Below, piece after piece: positions 1-10,521 of a DNA stretch of 64,000 nucleotides. The notes beneath the pieces were generated by a model. That model ran no database searches. It worked only from the letters and a program-made list of their open reading frames with translations, and was not told where the DNA came from. Source of the DNA: Phlebopus portentosus (Eukaryota > Basidiomycota > Agaricomycetes > Boletales > Boletinellaceae); the NCBI GenBank assembly GCA_037892935.1, contig JAYXKI010000004.1:2418001-2482000 (forward strand). Reading direction: 5' to 3'. Both the position numbers and the translations under genes were made by a program. Every line of letters begins with the position of its first letter. Position 1 is the stretch's first letter.

Positions 1-378
1 ACCGTCTCCGACCAGACTTCTTTCGTTCCTTTGGGACGGACTTGCTCCAACGCTTCCTTCCGTGCCTGTCGAATTTCGTTAACAAAAATTCTTGATTAGA
101 GTGCGCGGTTTACGCACCGTGGTTGCCTTCCACCCATCCATCAAAGATTCCATCACCGGATTCGTCAACCACCGAACCGTCATCGAACCTGTAGGCGCGA
201 TCCATTCGACCGGTTTTGTCTTATCCGGCAGAATTACCGTTGTGATGCCATGGTCTAGTTCATCCATTGCCGACCTGGCCAAGGCGACGTCTGCCTCGAA
301 TTTCACGACCGCTGCCTTCCAGTCGTCATCGGAGTTGATGGGTCCCAAGAGCGCGACGATTTCTTCGGAAGTGAACAT
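1..378 (-). pseudogene. antisense Zn-cluster gene asZ, 5' fragment (copy 1x)
   Basis: Reads leftwards from ATG at 378. Exon 1 is 378-118 (87 codons). A 52-nt intron (117-66) starts GTGCGT, has a CTAAT branch-like site and ends CAG. Exon 2 runs from 65 off the left edge. Splicing keeps the frame exactly, and the same exon boundaries work in the other copies at 8166 and 43775. Without splicing the exon 1 frame stops at 99 aa. The N-terminal domain (LLGPINSDDDW near residue 11) matches nothing I recognise. The gene lies opposite to the gag-pol sense of its element; only about 108 codons are in the window. Function is discussed under the 1b copy. Confidence 0.7.
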
Positions 379-468
379 GTTGAAGAATGAAGAAGAGATG
401 ACAGCGGAAGAAAATTTGGATGTGACGTGTTATGCTTCGAAACTCCCACGCATCGGATTGAGATGGGA

Positions 469-486
469 GTGACCGCAGACGGTCAC
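469..486. promoter_or_regulatory. CCG-N4-CGG palindrome upstream of asZ (1x)
   Basis: An 18-bp inverted repeat GTGACCG-cagA-CGGTCAC lies 91 bp upstream of the asZ start codon and just inside the 3' LTR. The everted CCG-N4-CGG spacing is that bound by some Zn2Cys6 dimers such as yeast Leu3. Use as an autoregulatory operator is inference. Confidence 0.45.
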
Positions 487-553
487 TATTTCATGAACCC
501 GGGAGATGAAGAGTAAGTCTGAAGCTTGGGAACGTACGGAGTCGTTATGACCA

Positions 554-599
554 GTTCCGCGGTGTTCCGACTGGTTTCGCTCGGTTTCGACTGGTTTCG
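554..599. repeat. 10-bp-phased GTTNCG array (LTR A, U3 start)
   Basis: GTTCCG at 554 and 564, then GTTTCG at 574, 584 and 594: five hexamers at an exact 10-bp period. In LTR B a sixth unit (GTTACG at 6445) precedes them. More units follow in this LTR at 850, 860, 880 and 889; at 1379, 1389 and 1399; and at 1698, 1708 and 1718. Confidence 0.85.
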
Positions 600-1096
600 C
601 TCGAACGAGTGAACTTAGCAAGAACGCCATAGTCCAGAAGGCACGTGCACCATTCTTTGATCGGCCATCAAGACGGGAGAATCACGGCATCGAGTTTGCA
701 CGCGTCGATCACAAGTCTCCAGACCTCGGATCCGCATTCCAGACAAAGAGATTTGACCCTGCAACCTCGTCCTCAGTCCCTCTCCTTTGTTAAACATTGC
801 AGACTTACTTTGTCAGGCTAGCCAGAGCCCTTCCGAGTCGTTTCCCCGAGTTCCGCTTCGTTCCGCTCAAAGAGACCCGGTTCCGAAGGTTCCGCACATT
901 TTCTGACCTTTCTATATGCGTCCCCTTTAATCCATTATGCTCTCGTTCCAGACATGCTTAGTATTGTTTCTTTTGACCTATGTGTCCCTTAAACCATTCC
1001 TATGCGCTCCTCTCCTTTGTAGATAGCGATATGCGTTCCCTTTTCTTTATGACGTAGGTTCTCTGACCGCTGGGAGGCTCAGTCTTGGACGTTTAG

Positions 1097-1104
1097 TATA
1101 AATA
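1097..1104 (+). promoter_or_regulatory. TATA box of F1 LTR
   Basis: TATAAATA in a conserved context (gtttagTATAAATAtagc) found in all F1 LTR copies, for example 6998-7005 in LTR B. It divides the LTR into a U3 of about 0.6 kb and an R/U5 leader of about 1 kb. A start site some 30 bp downstream is inference. Confidence 0.65.
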
Positions 1105-2134
1105 TAGCACGACTCTCGTAGTAGAGGGACAGCCTGGTCGGAGCTGAGTGGGAGCTTAGCTTGCAGATCTCACATCGTCTCAAAGCCTCTCGACCTCTAG
1201 TCTACTTGTTCGTAGTGGACTCTCTCGTCTCTATAGTCTAATATACGACATTTCGTGTTCTGTACAGTCGATCGGTGATCTCTCTTCGCAGTAGAGCCGT
1301 TCGTGCGTTCATATAGTTCGCCGTCATCGTATAAAGGCTTCTCTATCTCCTCTCACCCGAAACAAGACCCCCTCACGTGTTTCGATCTGTTTCGCCCGGT
1401 TTCGCTCGTAACCCAGTTACTCTGCGTACCGCTCGCATTTGGTCTCGCAACACCTTCTCCTCTCCATTGTCGTCGGGAAAGGACACCATATCACCCCTTT
1501 CCTCTTGACATTCCACTCTCCGTTTCCTCAAAACCAGCCCGGTGCTATTCCGCATCGTTTCGATCGGAAACGGTCGGTTCCATCGTCCCACACATATCCT
1601 TCGATTCCCTCAGTCCCCTTTTGTCATCGTTTCGCACCTCTATCCCTCGCATCACATTTCGACACACTCAGCAATTGTCCTTCATCCATCGTATCACGTT
1701 TCGAATCGTTACGCCGCGTTCCGACACTTTAGACTACGAGTGAGATCGGCTGCAGTCGCTTACCAGTGTGTTAGCACAGTCGATTAGTCACGTTCGGGTT
1801 GGTGGTTCAACTAGCGTAGCTTAGTTAGTTTAGTTCTTGCGCTTTGGGTTAGTCGGCTTTAGTCCAGAGCTCGCAGCTGAGCCGGAGAGTCAATTTAGCC
1901 TTCGCACCGCCACCGTCGATCTCGGGAGAAGCCTACCCTCGGAATTCCTCCTCGAGCGCTTCCCTCATATCCCCGGTTCTCTCCAAGCCCTTCTATTGTC
2001 TATCCCTATTTCCCTTCACTCCTTCGTGCCCTTAGCTCGGGTGTAATTCTCTGCTGACCGTTTGAAGGTATCCTAGGGCAGCCCCTCGAACTATACACTC
2101 CCTGTCCGGCATCAGAAAGTCCACAGGAGTTTCA

Positions 2135-4853
2135 ACGATCCATTATCGACTTGCAGGATCTTAATGCGGTTACGGTCAAGGACTCAGCAGTACCACCGAA
2201 CGTCGAAATGATCGCGGAGAGCAGTAGTGGACGAGCTTGTTACACGGAGTTGGATTTATTCGTGGCATTCGACCAAAGAAAGCTGGACGAACAATCTCGA
2301 GATCTTACTACGTTCCAGACACCCTTGGGAACATTTCGAATGACAGTTCTACCAATGGGATACACCAATTCATTGCAGATTATGCATAACGACGTGGCCT
2401 TTATCCTTCAGGACGAGATTCCGTGCGTTACGAACCCTTTCGCAGACGATGCGCCCGGTTTAGGTCCAAAATCGCGATACGAGTTACCAGACGGTTCGTA
2501 CGAGACCATACCGGGAAACTCCGAGATTCGTCGTTTCGTGTATGAGCATATATGCGATGTGAACAGGATTTTGCAGCGAATGAAGGCGGTAGGTGGAACG
2601 TTTTCAGGGAAGAAGTTGGTGCCGTGTGTGGAGTCAGCAGTATTCGTTGGACACAAGTTGACATACCAGGGACGCGAGCCAGACAATTCGAAAGTGCAGA
2701 AGATACGAGATTGGCCGCCATGTAGAACGCTGACGGAAGTCAGAGGATTTCTGGGAACGGTAGGAGTCCTTCAAATTTTCGTCAGGGATTATTCGAAACT
2801 CGCTCGCCCGTTGTACCGCATGACAAGGAAGAACCAGATTTTCGCGTGGACAGACGAAGAACAGAACGCAATGGACGAACTAAAGCAAGCCGTTATTCTT
2901 TGCCCCGCGCTGTGCGCAATCGACTACGCGTCAGACAACGAAGTAATACTGGCAGTAGACTCGTCTATTATTGGAGTTGGTTGGTATTTAGGACAAGAGC
3001 ACTCAGATGGAAGGCAAAGGATCAATCGATTCGGTTCTATTAACTGGAATCAGACCCAGGCATCGTATTCACAGCCGAAAATCGAGTTATACGGCTTATT
3101 TTGAGCATTGCACGCGATGCGACTGTATCTCATCAGAGTCCGGAATCTAGTAGTCGAAATGGATGCAGCATACATCAAGGGGATGATCAACAATCCCGAC
3201 CTGCAGCCCAATGCGACCATTAACAGATGGATCGCAGGTATCCTTCTCTTCAGTTTCAAGCTCAGACACATCCCAGCAGCCGATTTCCAATGTACCGATG
3301 GATTATCCAGACGAAGAGCAGCTGAAGAAGACCCCCCTCCTGATGAAACGTATGAAGACTGGGTAGACAAAACGTACGGATTTGCGATAGAAGAGCCGGT
3401 TTCGACATACCAAGTAGCGCAACAGAGCGGAACACCTAGCGAAACAGCGACAGAGAACCTATTTCCTTCTACAGAATCCGCGAGAAGGAAGGATAGCCGC
3501 TTAGATGACGTCACGAAGCTAATCACGCATCTCACACGCCCAGACAATCTTAGCGATAGTGGCTATGCAAAGCTAATCAGGTACGCAGCTGACTTCTTCA
3601 TGAAGGGAGGCCATCTGTGGAGAAAGGCGCGGAACGGCCGGCACCAAGTCGTAATAGAAGCGAAATGCAGGTGGGACCTAGTCAAGCAAGCTCACGATGA
3701 TCTAGGACACAAAGGAATTTTCTGCACTCGAATGCGACTGCTGGAGAGATTTTGGTGGCCGTCCTTAGGACAGGACGTGAAGTATTTTGTGCGCACCTGT
3801 CATGAGTGCCAGATACGCCAGACGAAGAATATTCTTATCCCACCAAACGTACCAGAGGTAGCCCCTCTTTTTCAATGCATCCATATTGACTCGAAGGTTA
3901 TGCCGAAATCGAGTGGATTCCGGTATATCGTGCATGCGCGTTGTTCGTTAACCGCATATCCTGAATTTAGACTTCTTCAAGAAGAAACTGGTAAGACCAT
4001 AGGCCAGTTTATCTTCCAGAACCTTTTGTGTCGATATGGAGCATGCCCCGAAATCATTACAGATAACGGCACACCATTCGTCGCCGTGCTAGATTACTTG
4101 AAGACGCGGTATCACATCAACCACATTCGGATTTCGTCATACAACTCACGTGCAAATGGATTAGTCGAACGCAGACATTTTGACGTACAGGAAGCCTTGA
4201 TTAAAGCTGCAGACGGTAATGACAAGCGTTGGAGTGATCACGCTGACTCGGTATTTTGGGCCGAAAGAATCACGATCAACAGAGCAACTGGAATGTCCCC
4301 ATATTACATGGCTCATGGAGTTGAAGCGGTTTTGCCCTTCGACCTCACAGAAGCAACATACCTAGCACTGCCGCTCGATTCGCCAATTACGACGTCGGAA
4401 CTCATCGTAATATGTGCGAAACAACTCCAGAAACGTCCAGAAGAGTTGGATCGCGTTGCGAAACTCGTCATGAATGCAAGGCATGCATACGCGAAGCAGT
4501 TCGCCGAGGTGGAGAAGCATAGAATCAAGGACTACGACTTTCAGCCAGGAAGCCTCGTACTCTTGCGAAACATGCGTATCAAGATGGAACTCAATCGTAA
4601 AACGAAACCCCGCTATTTAGGCCCCTACGTGGTAGTTCAATGCACCCAAGGCGGTTCGTATATCGTTGCTGAACTCGATGGAGCGGTTTCGAAACTCCGA
4701 ATAGCAGCATTTCGCCTGGTTCCATACTTCCCGCGTTCGCATTTGACTGTTCCGGTGACCAAGCTCATTGGATCGGACAAAGATGATGACATACCCGAAA
4801 TAGAAGATTCGCCAGAGAAATTCCCTGATGATGAGTCCCAAAATTCCAATTAA
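2135..4853 (+). pseudogene. F1 pol pseudogene (RT, RNase H, integrase), copy 1a
   Basis: Starts mid-gene at the codons for IIDLQDLNAV, because copy 1x interrupts it. The RT part shows TELDLFVAFDQ and the variant catalytic box FADD in place of YxDD. RNase H follows (AVDSSIIGVGWYLGQE). A TGA at 3102-3104 stops the frame, which reopens at 3108; a CGA to TGA change is the likely cause. The integrase shows the HHCC finger (HDDLGHKG, CHECQIRQ), DDE residues in HIDSK, TDNGTPF and LVERRHFD, and an SH3-like YLGPYVVV tail. It is closely similar to the uninterrupted pol of copy 1b, is non-functional here, and ends 446 bp before the convergent asZ gene. Confidence 0.88.
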
Positions 4854-5299
4854 ATCATTCATTTCCCTTCATATATGCTCCTTACTTATTTCCGATTCTC
4901 TCTCTCTCCTCTGATCAATTCTAATCTTCCAATTCTCCTTCTATAGTTTCGTCTCTGCTAGCGTGATCTACAATAGGATCTAACGCGTGTACTTTTACTT
5001 AATACGCAGTTCCGCACGGTTTCGCCATTCAAAACAGCGGAACGACGGCGAAACACCTCATTTCACTTCGTATCAGTTTCCTTTCATCCTATTCCTTGAA
5101 TTCTTTGATCTATTCTTCTAGCCTTCACTCAGTCTAGCTCGATCGCACGAAAATTCACAAAAACCGAAACAAAATCATATAAATTAACTATAAAAACAAC
5201 TATGTACAGTACAAGTTATTTTTCTTTTTCTTTTGTCCTTTTCTTTTTCTATTTTACAAAAGTCCGACCAGGACATAGAGCATACGCGATGATTATACT
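4854..5299. other. Intergenic spacer between pol and convergent asZ (1a)
   Basis: No gene seen. It is AT-rich with a T/C-rich run near 5220-5255 that may hold 3' ends of both convergent transcripts. It contains a GTTNCG pair (5009, 5019) facing an inverted pair (CGGAAC 5038, CGAAAC 5049). The same spacer lies at 34576-35021 in 1b. Confidence 0.6.
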
Positions 5300-6407
5300 C
5301 TATTCCCGAGCCCTACCTTTCCCCTTCGACTGACGAACCCTCTCCACTTCCCCTCTATCTTCCTCTTCCTCGTCTTCACCTTCCCCCATCTTCACCCCAG
5401 CCAACTCGAGCAGCAGACGACGATCCGCGAGCGCCTGTGCTACGAGGACGCTGAATTCGTTCAGCATCCGGGACAGGACCTTGTCCCGGTGATCCATCCG
5501 CGCCAGCACGAACTGCAGCTCGGATTCCCCGACCTCCCGCTGCAGAGCTTCATGCTCGACGCGACCACCCACCGATCTGGCCGCCAGAGCCGTGACTTTC
5601 CGGTGTTTTGCTTCCCAATCACGCGCCTCCCAAGCTGCCTTACGCTTCGCGGCTACAGCCCTGCCCTTCGTGGCTAGACTACAGCCCTTCGCCTGCTTCA
5701 AGCATGGAGCGCAGGTCCTCTGCGGAAGACCCACGCAATCACAGCCATGCTTCTGGCACTGGTCGCACAGAACCCGATGATGAACGCGCCCATCGCCCAA
5801 TCGTTCGTCACCATCGTCGTCGTTGTCGTTGTCGTCGTCGTCATTATTGTTGTCGTCACCTCCAGAACCACCACCATTAGCTGGAATCCTAGAAGGACCA
5901 GCCTCAGGTTGAGACGACGCTCGTCATGCCGGAGAAACGCGTCTTGCTTGCGTTTCGACAGTTTCGTGCGGAACAGCAGCAGTACCGCTATTGTTGTTGT
6001 TGTTGTTGCTGTTGTTGTTGTTGCTCGTGGTATTGAGAGCCTGAAACTCTTCAAGGCTTGCGTTCACCTCAAACAGCTCATTCGCCTCCATTCCCACATC
6101 ACCGATATCCATTCCTCCATCGCCTGGACTCATGACAACGGAGTCTTCTCCCCGATGACCAGGAGGAGGACTCTCAGGACTTTCCTGAATCGCAGGAGTC
6201 TCCTCGTCCGAGTCCACCACTTGCCAAACACCACGAACGCGGCGAGTCCCTGCATCCAGCCGTCGTCACATGTTGGCCTCGATTTCGGCAGCCATCCGGG
6301 AGATTTCGGCACGTTGAGCAGCGCATTCTTCTTCTTCTCGTCTTTCACTCTCGCGAAGCTCAATCTCGAGCATTGTAGGTTCGAGTGAGGTTAAGGGTGT
6401 AGAACGG
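5300..6407 (-). pseudogene. antisense asZ gene, 3' part (copy 1a)
   Basis: Continues the reading frame of 42585-43775 after the 36-kb 1b insertion; asZ sequence resumes at 6403 because ACGG is duplicated. It encodes a Glu-rich helical stretch, an acidic/Asn-rich low-complexity linker and the Zn2Cys6 cluster (CDQC, then CVGLPQRTCAPC), ending REARE-like at TAG 5300-5302. Two premature TGA codons (about 6266 and 5924) break it. The first is a direct CGA to TGA change against the 1b copy. Cluster spacing is C-X2-C-X6-C-X7-C-X2-C-X6-C. The gene is convergent with pol. Confidence 0.75.
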
Positions 6408-8035
6408 TGAAGAGTAAGTCTGAAGCTTGGGAACGTACGGAGTCGTTACGACCAGTTCCGTGGTGTTCCGACTGGTTTCGCTCGGTTTCGACTGGTTTCG
6501 CTCGAACGAGTGAACTTAGCAAGAACGCCATAGTCCAGATGGCACGTGCACCGTTCTTTGATCGGCCATCAAGATGGGAGAATCATGGCATCGAGTTTGC
6601 ACGCGTCGATCACAAGTCTCCGGACCTCAGATCCGCATTCCAGACAAAGAGATTTGACCCTGCAACCTCGTCCTCAGTCCCTCTCCTTTGTTAAACATCG
6701 CAGACTTACTTTGTCAGGCTAGCCAGAGCCCTTCCGAGTCGTTTCCCCGAGTTCCGCTTCGTTCCGCTCAAAGAGACCCGGTTCCAAAGGTTCCGCACAT
6801 TTTCTGACCTTTCTATATGCGTCCCCTTTAATCCATTATGCTCTCGTTCCAGACATGCTTAGTATTGTTTCTTTTGACCTATGTGTCCCTTAAACCATTC
6901 CTATGCGCTCCTCTCCTTTGTAGATAGCGATATGCGTTCCCTTTTCTTTATGACGTAGGTTCTCTGACCGCTGGGAGGCTCAGTCTTGGACGTTTAGTAT
7001 AAATATAGCACGACTCTCGTAGTAGAGGGACAGCCTGGTCGGAGCTGAGTGGGAGCTTAGCTTGCAGATCTCACATCGTCTCAAAGCCTCTCGACCTCTA
7101 GTCTACTTGTTCGTAGTGGACTCTCTCGTCTCTATAGTCTAATATACGACATTTCGTGTTCTGTACAGTCGATCGGTGATCTCTCTTCGCAGTAGAGCCA
7201 TTCATGTGTTTGTATAGTTCACCATCATCATATAAAGGCTTCTCTATCTTCTCTCGCCCAAAACAAGATCCCCTCACGTGTTTCGATCCGTTTCGCCCGG
7301 TTTCGCTCGTAACCCAGTTACTCTGCGTACCGCTTGCATTTGGTCTCGCAACACCTTCTCCTCTCCATTGTCGTCGGGAAAGGACACCATATCACCCCTT
7401 TCCTCTTGACTTTCCACTCTCCGCTTCCTCAAGACCAGCCCGGTGCTATTCCACATCGTTTCGATCGGAAACGGTCAGTTTAATCGTCCCACACATATCC
7501 TTCGATTCTCTCAGTCCCCTTCCGTCATCGTTTCGCACCTCCATCCCTCGCATCACATTTCGACTCACTCAGCAATTGTCCTTCATCCATCGTTTCGCGT
7601 TTCAAATCGTTACGCCGCGTTCCGACACTTAAGACTACAAGTGAGATCGGCTGCAGTCGCTTGCCAGTGTGTTAGCACAGTCGATTAGTCACGTTCGGGT
7701 TGGTGGTTCGACTAGCGTAGCTTAGTTAGTTTAGTTCTTGTGCCTTGGGTTAGTCGGCTTTAGTCCAGAGCTCGCAGCAGAGCTGGAGAGTCGATTTAAC
7801 CTTTGCACTGCCACCGATGATCTCGGGAGAAGCCTACCCTCGGAATTCCTCCTCGAGTGCTTCCCTCATATCCCCAGTTCTCACCAAGCCCTTCCATTGT
7901 CTATCCCTATTTCCCTCCACTCCTTCATGCCCTTAGCTCGGGTGTAATTCTCTGCTGACCGCTTGAAGGTATTCTAGGGCAGCCCCTCGAACTATACACT
8001 CCCTGTCCGGCATCAGAACGTCCATAGGAGTTTCA
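6408..8035 (+). repeat. F1 LTR B, wrong orientation for copy 1b
   Basis: A full 1628-bp LTR, plus orientation. The flanks are ACGG at 6404-6407 and ACGG at 8036-8039, so on its own it looks like a solo LTR with a 4-bp target duplication. It occupies the place where a minus-oriented 3' LTR of copy 1b is expected. On the right the sequence passes into tcccgggttc, the internal 3' end of 1b, with the normal tct junction altered. Confidence 0.88.
6445..6500. repeat. 10-bp-phased GTTNCG array (LTR B)
   Basis: Six units at 6445, 6455, 6465, 6475, 6485 and 6495 (GTTACG, GTTCCG, GTTCCG, GTTTCG x3), exact 10-bp spacing. It is the counterpart of the array at 554. Confidence 0.85.
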
Positions 8036-8057
8036 ACGGTCCCGGGTTCATGAAATA

Positions 8058-8075
8058 GTGACCGTCCGCGGTCAC
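8058..8075. promoter_or_regulatory. CCG-N4-CGG palindrome upstream of asZ (1b)
   Basis: GTGACCG-tccg-CGGTCAC, 90 bp upstream of the asZ ATG at 8166. Identical arms to the 1x copy (469-486); one arm is mutated in 1a (43866-43883). F2 has GTGACTG-tccg-CAGTCAC in the same place. Confidence 0.5.
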
Positions 8076-8165
8076 TCCCATCTCAATCCGACGCGTGGGA
8101 GTTTCGAAGCATAACGCGTCGCGTCCAAATTTTCTTCCACTGTCATCTCTTCTTCATTCTCCAAC

Positions 8166-9162
8166 ATGTTCACTTCCGAAGAAATCGTCGCGCTCTTGGG
8201 ACCCATCAACTCTGATGACGACTGGAAGGCAGCGGTCGTGAAATTCGAGGCAGACGTCGCCTTGGCCAGGTCGGCAATGGATGAACTAGACCATGGCGTC
8301 ACGACGGTAATTCTGCCGGATAAGACAAAACCGGTCGAATGGATCGCGCCTACAGGTTCGATGACGGTTCGGTGGTTGACGAATCCGGTGATGGAATCTT
8401 TGATGGATGGGTGGAAGGCAACCACGGTGCATAAACTGCGCACTCTAATCAAGAATTTTTGTTAACGAAATTCGACAGGCACGGAAGGAAGCATTGGAGC
8501 AAGTCTGTCCCAAAGGAACGAAAGAAGTCTGGTCGGAGACGGTGTACTCCAACTACTGCGACACGGATGCTCTCCTACGGACGCTGTACTACGATCGACG
8601 GGAATTTTATGCCAGGATGGAGACCAAACGACGAGCTTTCTTCCGCAGACGCAGGGTTTCATTCCATCCTGCCTCGTTCGATTCGACTCGTGGGTTCTTC
8701 TTAGGCGAATCGTTCCCTCCAATGTTCCCGAAACCACGCCCTGACATCGAAAAGGCTCTCGAGAATGTGAGAATGGAGAGCTCCAAGTTCCAACAAACGG
8801 CGAGGTTCACCGGCAACACGGACTACACGCAAGACGAAGCTGTCCGGAGTCATGTAGGTACTTCTTCTTGTCTATCATCTCCATCTAATCCTTCCTACAG
8901 CAAGCGTTCGAATATTGGGAGGATATCAAGCAATGACACCTTCGTGCAGGGCACATCCTTCGCATCGACAGGGTGAAATTGAGAACGGTCCGGCTCCTCT
9001 GGGAATACTACGGCTATTCCATCCTTCGTTGTCGGCTCTATCAACTCGTTCGTGCTCAGGAATCTGAAACGCAACAACAACAACAGCAACAACAACGATC
9101 CCAACAAGTGCTGTCTGAACCTTTCTCTCAACCGCAACAACAACAGCAGCAACAACCAATGC
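8166..9162 (+). pseudogene. antisense asZ gene, 5' part (copy 1b)
   Basis: Exon 1 8166-8426 (87 codons), intron 8427-8478 (GTGCAT...CAG), exon 2 8479-8853 (125 codons), intron 8854-8900 (GTAGGT...CAG, CTAAT branch-like site), exon 3 from 8901. Both junctions keep phase 0. A TGA at 8934-8936 replaces the CGA seen in copy 1a. After it the frame continues through a helical segment (LWEYYGYSILRC) into glutamine runs, until F3 interrupts at 9162. Read across the F3 and F2 insertions (21797-22513, 33998-34575), the ancestral product is about 730 aa with the Zn2Cys6 cluster at residues 576-604. A nuclear DNA-binding regulator of the element is inferred from the domain type, not shown. Confidence 0.78.
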
Positions 9163-9186
9163 TGTTACGAAAATTGTGGATATACA

Positions 9187-10170
9187 ATGCGGCGTGGTAT
9201 TAGACGCTTTACACACCGGATTATGCAGCCTGATCAAGAGCATTTCGAAAGGCTTCAAGGACAGAATAGTGAAGGCGATTCTCGCCCACTAGTACAGCAA
9301 GGACCTGGGGAGGTCGCTGTGGAATATATTCAAGAGGAACCCGATCGACGATATTACGAGGACGAACGCGACGAAAGGGAGGACCCATACGATTTACAGC
9401 AAGGACTAGCTGGGATGCATATTGGACATACTCCTCCACCCGAGCGAAGCTACGTGGACATGGAAGAACGGAACATCGCAAGATACGTGGAACTCCTGCA
9501 GAAGAGACGATATCGACATAGTGCAACCAGACGCTTTGTTCATGAAAGCCTGGTCTGTACAAACTGCTATTTGGCATACCAAAGGAGTTGGGTTCTTTCG
9601 GAGTGGCTCCTCAAGAACTTCGTGGAGCGCTTAGTAACTAGGGAAGGAGCCGATGTCAAGATTCGGCATAAACCCGGACCCTCAGAACGAACGTTTGACC
9701 AACCATTACCGAACCGCAGAATGAGCGCATACGACCACGAGGTATCTGTATGGCTCGGCGATAGGGATATCTATGCACTGAAGGTTGGCGTGAGAGCTTG
9801 GATCAATCAGCATCGTCACCAGACCTTGTGTCGAAACACTGCAGTGGAAGTCGATTGGCCAATCTATTATAGGGCGCCATCGGACGTCGAAAGTCTTATC
9901 GAAGAAGCAACGGATCGAATGCTAGAAGCATGGGAACGATCGGAAGAAGGGGTTATTACAGTCGACGAATGGCGCGGGACGAATCACCTGGGAAGAAGAT
10001 ACAGGTTAACGTCGGGTACCGGACTACAATTCTCCGACATCGATATTGCGGCTAGGCACAGAAGAGTGTCTGCTAAATTTACACAGCCGCCAAGGTTAAT
10101 CTCCGAAGATCGGCAGGGGTTGCCGATCCCAAATCCCGAGATAACGGTCAGCCCCATGATGGAAGACTAA
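9187..10170 (+). CDS. LTR-encoded protein of F3 (U3 ORF, 327 aa), 5' LTR copy
   Basis: ATG at 9187, 327 codons, wholly inside the U3 region. I do not recognise a family. Visible features: an Arg-rich, acidic N-terminal third with PPERSY near residue 79; a helical basic stretch (RYVELLQKRRYRH); a CTNC pair near residue 117; then YDHEVSVWLGDRD and a C-terminal segment rich in Trp and Tyr. No signal peptide or membrane segment is evident. A copy in U3 is carried at the 3' end of genomic RNA, downstream of pol, comparable in position to MMTV sag or lentiviral nef. The decayed LTR at 53416 keeps the same 984-bp span, so the ORF is an old trait of the family. Confidence 0.72.
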   Translation: MRRGIRRFTHRIMQPDQEHFERLQGQNSEGDSRPLVQQGPGEVAVEYIQEEPDRRYYEDERDEREDPYDLQQGLAGMHIGHTPPPERSYVDMEERNIARYVELLQKRRYRHSATRRFVHESLVCTNCYLAYQRSWVLSEWLLKNFVERLVTREGADVKIRHKPGPSERTFDQPLPNRRMSAYDHEVSVWLGDRDIYALKVGVRAWINQHRHQTLCRNTAVEVDWPIYYRAPSDVESLIEEATDRMLEAWERSEEGVITVDEWRGTNHLGRRYRLTSGTGLQFSDIDIAARHRRVSAKFTQPPRLISEDRQGLPIPNPEITVSPMMED

Positions 10171-10512
10171 CGGCAGAAGCTCGGCCGGAGTAACGGAGCG
10201 CCGGCGAAGCGAGATCGCGGCACATGGAAGAAGTCTCTCGTGGGAGGATTGGCGTTAAGGATTAACATGTGAAAGGAACGGAGATCGATAGAAGCCTGGG
10301 TAAAGCTTCTTCGGAACGAAAGGAAATTAGGGCCTGCCTAATAGGGAAGGAAGTAGTTGGTGGTGCAACCAGGAGTTTCGGTAGCACCACCAGAGTTGTC
10401 AGTGGTACTACAGACTTACGAGAGTAGTAGTGACACCAGCTGAAACACATTGTCCTGACCAATGGCGAGGCATGGTCGGTAGTATTTGGTAGTCGGTAGT
10501 ATTCAGTAGAAA

Positions 10513-10521
10513 CTTTATTTA
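10513..10521 (+). promoter_or_regulatory. TATA-like box of F3 LTR
   Basis: TTTATTTAA lies about 31 bp upstream of AGCAAAATTAT (10552-10562). The 11 nt starting there are complementary to the sequence just inside the 5' LTR, which independently places the transcript start near 10550. Confidence 0.55.

Larger units (their letters stand above)
1..2134 (+). mobile_element. F1 retrotransposon copy 1x, 3' end
   Basis: Right end of a Ty3/gypsy element whose 5' part lies left of the window. It holds the 5' end of the antisense zinc-cluster gene (minus strand), a purine-rich junction (cccgggaga) and a complete 3' LTR (507-2134). The right flank starts with ACGA and continues directly into the pol sequence of copy 1a. 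1x therefore inserted into 1a pol; the expected 4-bp duplicate of ACGA should be at its unseen left edge. Confidence 0.8.
507..2134 (+). repeat. F1 LTR A (3' LTR of copy 1x)
   Basis: A 1628-bp LTR beginning TGAAGAGTAAG and ending GGAGTTTCA, with TG...CA termini. Copies of almost exactly this length occur at 6408-8035, 40957-42584 and 44101-45727, and one is split over 43904-44100 and 45728-47162. It contains a TATA box at 1097-1104, several 10-bp-phased GTTNCG arrays and a pyrimidine-rich leader of about 1 kb downstream of the TATA box. Open frames of 142-146 and 69 codons recur in all copies, but most lack ATG and are probably not genes. Confidence 0.92.

Noticed and set aside
1303..1743. 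Open frame of 133-146 codons in the R/U5 part of every F1 LTR (also 7204, 41360, 44503, 46331)
   Set aside because: Most copies lack an ATG, the translation is Ser/Pro/Phe-rich as expected from a pyrimidine-rich leader, and its length varies between copies.
1837..2046. 69-codon frame present at the same length in all five F1 LTRs
   Set aside because: Mostly without ATG; equal length is expected from the small divergence between copies and is not evidence of selection.
5747..6388. 213-codon plus-strand frame opposite asZ, with Val/Cys runs
   Set aside because: A shadow of the Asn/Asp/Gln repeats of asZ on the other strand.
9052..9186. Extension of the F3 LTR ORF upstream into asZ (372-codon frame)
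   Set aside because: The extension crosses the insertion boundary at 9163 into Gln/Asn-coding sequence of the host gene; the true family ORF starts at ATG 9187, as in the 3' LTR.
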